A stretch of DNA of 64,000 bases from an uncultured Psychroserpens sp. (GTDB lineage: Bacteria; Bacteroidota; Bacteroidia; Flavobacteriales; Flavobacteriaceae). How positions within the stretch are numbered: the first letter of the stretch is position 1; every line of letters starts with the position of its first letter. The stretch covers positions 397,182 to 461,181 of the forward strand of contig NZ_CANNDQ010000002.1 in NCBI RefSeq assembly GCF_947503375.1, in the 5' to 3' direction. Position numbers and translations under genes: made by a program. Shown here piece after piece: positions 60,167 to 64,000 of this stretch. The notes under the pieces were generated by a model that saw only the letters and a program-made list of their open reading frames with translations, was not told the DNA's origin and did not search any database.

Positions 60167-61813
60167 ATGAAACAATCAATTATTACTACAATTTGCTTTG
60201 CATTAGTATTTATTTCATGCAAGAAGACAATCACTCAAGTAACAGATCAAGACATCACTCTAGAAGATATGCCTCCAATAGAAACTTATGAGTTTGGATT
60301 TGGTGGTGATTTGAATGATGATGGTAAAGTATCAGACATTGATATGAAAATTTTACACGCTGCATTCGACAACACCATCATGCCTTTTGCTGAGCTAGAT
60401 ATTAATCGAGACCATCTTATAAATACTAACGATATCATATATTTAGAAGAGATATTAAATGGTAAAAGATCATCTCTTTTATATGCTGATTTCATTGAGG
60501 ACGATATTGAAACAGGAGAACCTGCTGAGCTTATAATTGCTGGCACTAATTTCAATGCTGATACTAAGGTTAAGTTCTTAGACCAAATCATAACACCTTC
60601 AAAAGTAATCACCAATAGATCTGAAGTAGATAGTTTATATGTTTACTTTGAACGGTTACCTGAAATTTCTGAGGAAGGCGCTTTAGTAAGTGTGCAATCA
60701 AACCATATAAATACGCTAGCCGTTCCTGTATACAGATTTGGCATGACTGCTGGCAATATGGCCTTTTCAGAAATCTCCGAAAAGATCATGTATCAAGAAA
60801 TTCCTGAAATTCCAAAAGAAAAACTGGAGCTAAGTAAAAGCAGTTGTTGTATCACGCATATTACATTTAAAGGCATTATGCCAGACATACGCATCGCTGC
60901 ATACAATGATAGCGGAGCCGAAGCTGAAGGTAGTGGTCTAAAACTAAAACCTGGTAAAAACGCTAGACTTAGGTCTAAAGCTAAAAATATCACTGTCATT
61001 ATTTATAAAGATAATGTTCCTTTTGAAACCTATAATTTTAATTGTAACAACATCGAAAAGAAAGTCTACAAGGAAAATTTCACTCCAGCTACTGATGGTA
61101 CAACACAAGTAAGGCCACAGGACATTTTTGAAATTGTTGATTTTAAAATTCAAGACCCTTGCGAAACAAAGTCAATGCCATTCCCAAAAGATATTATTGT
61201 AGGCACTCTTCCTAGAGACAATGCAGATTGGGATAAGCCAAAGCCTCACAAAGGTTCAGGTGCACTAACTCGAATTAGTGTGCCGCTTACAAGTGTTGCT
61301 GAAATGGAATGCACAAAAGCGTGTTGGGTGCAATATGTATCTACAACTATTACTAAAGCTGGAGATCGTAAACCTTTATATGACTCTAAAGGCTATCACA
61401 TAGATAATGAAACGCTTGAAAAAGGTAGTGATTGGTATTGTTATCAAGCACAGCAGGAAAAAGACGGCAATCTTGTTTTAACAGATGGTCCACATATTGT
61501 ACATAATGATACGATTTGGGTTGGAGGGAAACGAGTTGTCTTAAATAAAGGAGATGTGATTATTAGAAAATCATTTTTTATAACAGAGTTGATTTGTATT
61601 GACCCAACACCAGAGAAAGTTCTAGCTGCCTTTAGCTGGTCTGTAACAACAACCTACACTGTAGATCCCGATAATTTAAATACAGGTGGTGTTACTGATA
61701 CTACTAAAATAAGACCAATTAATTTAAAAGTAATTCCAAATAATAAAGACAAAAATAAGTTTAAAGCTAAACTCAGAAAGAAAAAAAGGGACAAGAAAAA
61801 GTGTCCTGATTAA
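60167..61813 (+). CDS. Lipoprotein with dockerin-like calcium-binding repeat and IPT-like domain
   Basis: A 548-residue lipoprotein from the ATG at 60167 with lipobox FISC (Cys18). Residues about 48-98 form two EF-hand-like dockerin repeats (GDLNDDGKVSDIDMKILHAAF and LDINRDHLINTNDIIYLEEI). The next 90 residues resemble an IPT/TIG beta-sandwich. The middle is unassigned, and the C-terminus ends with a lysine-rich tail (KFKAKLRKKKRDKKKCPD). Dockerins bind cohesins, but no cohesin is seen here; outside cellulosomes such repeats occur in extracellular assemblies. It is the third gene of the locus after a 72-base gap, and ends before a strong terminator at 61839-61869. Confidence 0.75.
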   Translation: MKQSIITTICFALVFISCKKTITQVTDQDITLEDMPPIETYEFGFGGDLNDDGKVSDIDMKILHAAFDNTIMPFAELDINRDHLINTNDIIYLEEILNGKRSSLLYADFIEDDIETGEPAELIIAGTNFNADTKVKFLDQIITPSKVITNRSEVDSLYVYFERLPEISEEGALVSVQSNHINTLAVPVYRFGMTAGNMAFSEISEKIMYQEIPEIPKEKLELSKSSCCITHITFKGIMPDIRIAAYNDSGAEAEGSGLKLKPGKNARLRSKAKNITVIIYKDNVPFETYNFNCNNIEKKVYKENFTPATDGTTQVRPQDIFEIVDFKIQDPCETKSMPFPKDIIVGTLPRDNADWDKPKPHKGSGALTRISVPLTSVAEMECTKACWVQYVSTTITKAGDRKPLYDSKGYHIDNETLEKGSDWYCYQAQQEKDGNLVLTDGPHIVHNDTIWVGGKRVVLNKGDVIIRKSFFITELICIDPTPEKVLAAFSWSVTTTYTVDPDNLNTGGVTDTTKIRPINLKVIPNNKDKNKFKAKLRKKKRDKKKCPD

Positions 61814-61838
61814 TACTCTACATACTATTTCGAAAAAT

Positions 61839-61869
61839 AATAACCCTTGAGTGGTACTCAAGGGTTATT
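61839..61869. terminator. Bidirectional terminator
   Basis: Perfect 14-base stem: AATAACCCTTGAGT (61839-61852) with ACTCAAGGGTTATT (61856-61869), loop GGT, flanked by A/T. It lies 26 bases after the dockerin lipoprotein gene and 24 bases after the convergent gene's stop. Confidence 0.85.
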
Positions 61870-61892
61870 AATGTTATAGTTAACAATAATTA

Positions 61893-62660
61893 TTACCTTC
61901 CGCTTAAGTTTTTGTTATAAGCCCAAATTTCGTCCCAGCGATTTGTAAAAGTCCCGTCTAGTGTATCTAAAAAAGTATCCCACGAGTTTTCACCATGAAT
62001 CTTAACAAAGGCTTCTTTAAACTTCATATCTCTATCAAAGTCTGCCCAATTTTTTGAAAACCCTACCGTAGCAATATGTCTACCTAAATTTCCTTGTAAA
62101 AAATTGTTATAGTATAAACCCCAAGGGTTTTCGCCTTCAAGCGATTTTACCGTAGCGCTAACTTGCTTAAAAATGTGCCTTAAAGAGTAGCCATGATCAT
62201 TATCAACTTCAAAAAATCTTACATACAAGATAGGATACTTTACCTCAGGTCCAGTAAGCATACTTGTATTTGATAATTCATCGTCCTGAGACCAATACTC
62301 TATGGTTTGTATTTCCTTAACATAAGGCATTACATTATCTCTCCAATCTGCATCATGACCACCTTCTCCTGGTCTTGAATCGTTATGCTTGAACATCATT
62401 GGTCCCATTTGCCAGATCATTCGTCCAGCATTTGGCCCTGAAGTAATATTATAAACATTTGCAGTATAAGGTGCGTCCTTATGATACGTCTGGTTATGCT
62501 TGCGCATATTTTCTTGTAGTGTTTTTAACTTAGTGTAATCTGGAGTAAACATGAGGGTTTCCCACATGGTATAATCTTCAGAATCTTGAGCATATACATT
62601 TAAACTCATGGTAAACACCATTGCTAGCATCATCGATGATGCAACTAATTTTTTCAACAT
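61893..62660 (-). CDS. Secreted protein of unknown function
   Basis: A 255-residue protein with a signal peptide (cleavage near LNVYAQDSE, residue 25). The mature part opens YTMWETLMFTPDYTKLKTLQENMRKHNQTYHKDAPY, followed by NVYNITSGPNAGRMIWQMGPMMFKHNDSRPGEGGHDADW. The His/Met/Asp-rich block suggests metal or ligand binding, but no family is recognised. Such proteins occur in marine flavobacteria. It converges with the dockerin lipoprotein gene, sharing the terminator between them, and is monocistronic. Secretion beyond the periplasm is not indicated by any C-terminal domain. Confidence 0.65.
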   Translation of the reverse strand: MLKKLVASSMMLAMVFTMSLNVYAQDSEDYTMWETLMFTPDYTKLKTLQENMRKHNQTYHKDAPYTANVYNITSGPNAGRMIWQMGPMMFKHNDSRPGEGGHDADWRDNVMPYVKEIQTIEYWSQDDELSNTSMLTGPEVKYPILYVRFFEVDNDHGYSLRHIFKQVSATVKSLEGENPWGLYYNNFLQGNLGRHIATVGFSKNWADFDRDMKFKEAFVKIHGENSWDTFLDTLDGTFTNRWDEIWAYNKNLSGR

Positions 62661-62932
62661 AATTAATCGGTTTTTTGTTGGTTAGCTAAGCATTATGCAA
62701 TTTTTACACATGCTATTGATTGAAATTTTAATTTGATAAAGCGTATAATAAATGAAGTTTCACTTTTCATTTAAGATAAAGGATCAAACTTGGAGTTGGT
62801 CTAAATGTAGGAAACCAATGTTATGCAAAACAAGTGGTTTTGGACGAAGAGCTTTAATTATTGTACCAATGCTACTTTTAATTTATCGAAAGTCTTAAGC
62901 AAAAAAAAAGTTAACGCTTAAATAAAAAATTC

Positions 62933-64000
62933 TCACTTCTCTTTTTTATTATCCTTTTTCAAAAAAGAAAAAATACCTTTTTTCTTTTTTCTTTTCTCAG
63001 AATCCGTATCAAATTCACGCTCTTTTTTATCTTTAGTAAATAGGCGTTTTAGAAACCCATCTCGTTTTTCAGCATCACAATCTAAAGCAGATATAGTAGC
63101 TTCAGTGGGTGCTTCAAAACTTGCTTTAGTTATGGCATTGAACTTAGGGTCTGAATTCATTTGCTTTAAAAATAAAGCTGCTATAGGCAGTGCCGAATTT
63201 GCACCCTGACCAATTGAAGTTGAACTGAAACCTAAGCGGTGATCATCATTACCAACCCACGACAGCATCACTAAATTAGGGCTTAAACCTACAAACCAAC
63301 CGTCTTTATTGTTTTGAGTTGTTCCTGTTTTACCAGCCAAATCATTTTTAAGTCCATAAGTACTTCTCATGCGTTTGGCAGTACCTGAATTGATCGTAGA
63401 CTTCATCATTTCTACCATTAGTTGTCTAGTGTCTTCAGAAAAAGCTACTGATGTTTGTTTTTGAGTTTGTCTTTCATAAATGACCTCACCTACTTTATTA
63501 GTGATTTTCGTAATATAAAAAGGTTTTGAAACATATCCTTGATTGGAAAAACTTGTGTAAGCTCCAATTAATTCTAGCATTGATAATTCTGCTGTTCCTA
63601 ATGCAAGTGATGGTACTTTTGGTAATTTACTTTGAATACCCATTTTCCTAGCTTGTATAATGACAGCTTCAATACCAACATCTTCAAGCACTTTAACTGC
63701 AACAGTATTAACAGATTCACTTATAGCTTTCTCAATAGAATAATTAAGATGCCTATCTACCTCCTCTTTTCCTCCATTAGTAGGTGTCCAATCTTTTTGG
63801 TTAGTATACGTCACCTCTTTTACAGGATAGTATGCACAAGCATCTATACCATTTTCAAGTGCTGCTGTATATACAATTGGCTTAAAGGTAGAGCCTACTT
63901 GACGCTTTGATGCTGATACATGGTCAAATTTAAAGTTCTCAAAATCTATTCCACCCACGTATGCTTTTACTGCACCAGATTTTGGATTAACGGCTATGAA
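62933..64000 (-). CDS. Class A penicillin-binding protein, C-terminal part (runs off the window)
   Basis: Reading continues past the right edge, so only the C-terminal 355 or so residues are visible. These are the transpeptidase domain: active-site GSTFKP (SxxK type), SVN, KTGTTQNNKDGWFVGLSP, and a C-terminal lysine-rich tail after the barrel-like KKKKGIFSFLKKDNKKEK. The pattern GQGANSALPIAALFLKQM is typical of PBP1A homologues. The N-terminal glycosyltransferase domain is expected beyond the window. The enzyme makes and cross-links peptidoglycan in the periplasm. The upstream strand layout is unknown. Confidence 0.92.
   Translation of the reverse strand, partial: FIAVNPKSGAVKAYVGGIDFENFKFDHVSASKRQVGSTFKPIVYTAALENGIDACAYYPVKEVTYTNQKDWTPTNGGKEEVDRHLNYSIEKAISESVNTVAVKVLEDVGIEAVIIQARKMGIQSKLPKVPSLALGTAELSMLELIGAYTSFSNQGYVSKPFYITKITNKVGEVIYERQTQKQTSVAFSEDTRQLMVEMMKSTINSGTAKRMRSTYGLKNDLAGKTGTTQNNKDGWFVGLSPNLVMLSWVGNDDHRLGFSSTSIGQGANSALPIAALFLKQMNSDPKFNAITKASFEAPTEATISALDCDAEKRDGFLKRLFTKDKKEREFDTDSEKRKKKKGIFSFLKKDNKKEK

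Noticed and set aside
1..64000. CRISPR arrays, insertion sequences, tRNA or rRNA genes
   Set aside because: No regular direct repeats with spacers, no transposase, and no tRNA-like cloverleaf apart from tmRNA were seen on reading.

Overview
The window looks like a chromosomal segment of a marine-type member of the Flavobacteriaceae (Bacteroidetes). The evidence is low GC, near-absence of Shine-Dalgarno sequences, many starts preceded by the Bacteroidetes -7 element TAnnTTTG (often with TTG about 20 bases upstream), a tmRNA with tag (A)GENNYALAA, and families typical of the group (DUF2851, CIA30, DUF1343/NamZ, a large TPR protein beside an outer-membrane barrel, PD40 proteins). No insertion sequence, prophage, CRISPR array, rRNA or tRNA was seen.

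Layout. 1-12.1 kb is mostly housekeeping: an alanine symporter fragment, a K+ channel, PspC, a cysteine synthase, a FtsX-type permease, NamZ, a sterol desaturase family protein, a YkgJ protein, a methyltransferase and an amidohydrolase. 12.2-17.9 kb holds an outer-membrane barrel and a giant TPR protein, divergent from ftsE. 17.9-33.5 kb is a surface-polysaccharide cluster with many strand switches: five glycosyltransferases, two flippases, FdtA-like ketoisomerase, DegT aminotransferase, FemAB-like acyltransferase, sulfotransferase, PhyH-type dioxygenase and a methyltransferase. 33.6-37.9 kb has typA, kdsA and small genes. 37.9-43.1 kb has a nonsense-mutated secreted-protein remnant and a membrane-protein operon (HTH_34 regulator, DUF4153/4173, Coq4-like, SanA-like, DUF2809, DUF1361) with two near-identical palindromes on the promoters flanking the regulator. 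43.1-45.4 kb carries a saccharopine/alanine-dehydrogenase-like gene, DUF2945, a structured RNA candidate and ssrA with its terminator.

45.4-49.2 kb, just downstream of ssrA, is accessory: a gene remnant, a small lipoprotein, two related intergenic hairpin repeats (one with attC-like ends), an HxlR/PfpI/F420-reductase-like module with a clear operator, and a 2TM-receiver protein flanked by matching GTTGTAC core-like sites, as in a gene cassette. 49.2-50.7 kb is a stress-type group (PfpI, NAD(P)H-binding, Pmp3). 50.8-53.7 kb has three tandem secreted PD40 proteins. 54.4-56.3 kb is a LytS/LytR-type two-component pair, followed by three genes (56.6-61.8 kb) for a membrane-anchored trypsin-like protease, a large secreted barrel-like protein and a dockerin-bearing lipoprotein. 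This is the best candidate here for an undescribed envelope system. The window ends in a class A penicillin-binding protein gene.

The main non-routine signals are the protease/barrel/dockerin locus, the cassette-like 2TM-receiver gene, the twin operators of the HTH_34 operon (with a Coq4 homologue in a probable menaquinone organism), the structured RNA before ssrA, and three small gene relics. Functions are read from motifs by eye; no database search was run.
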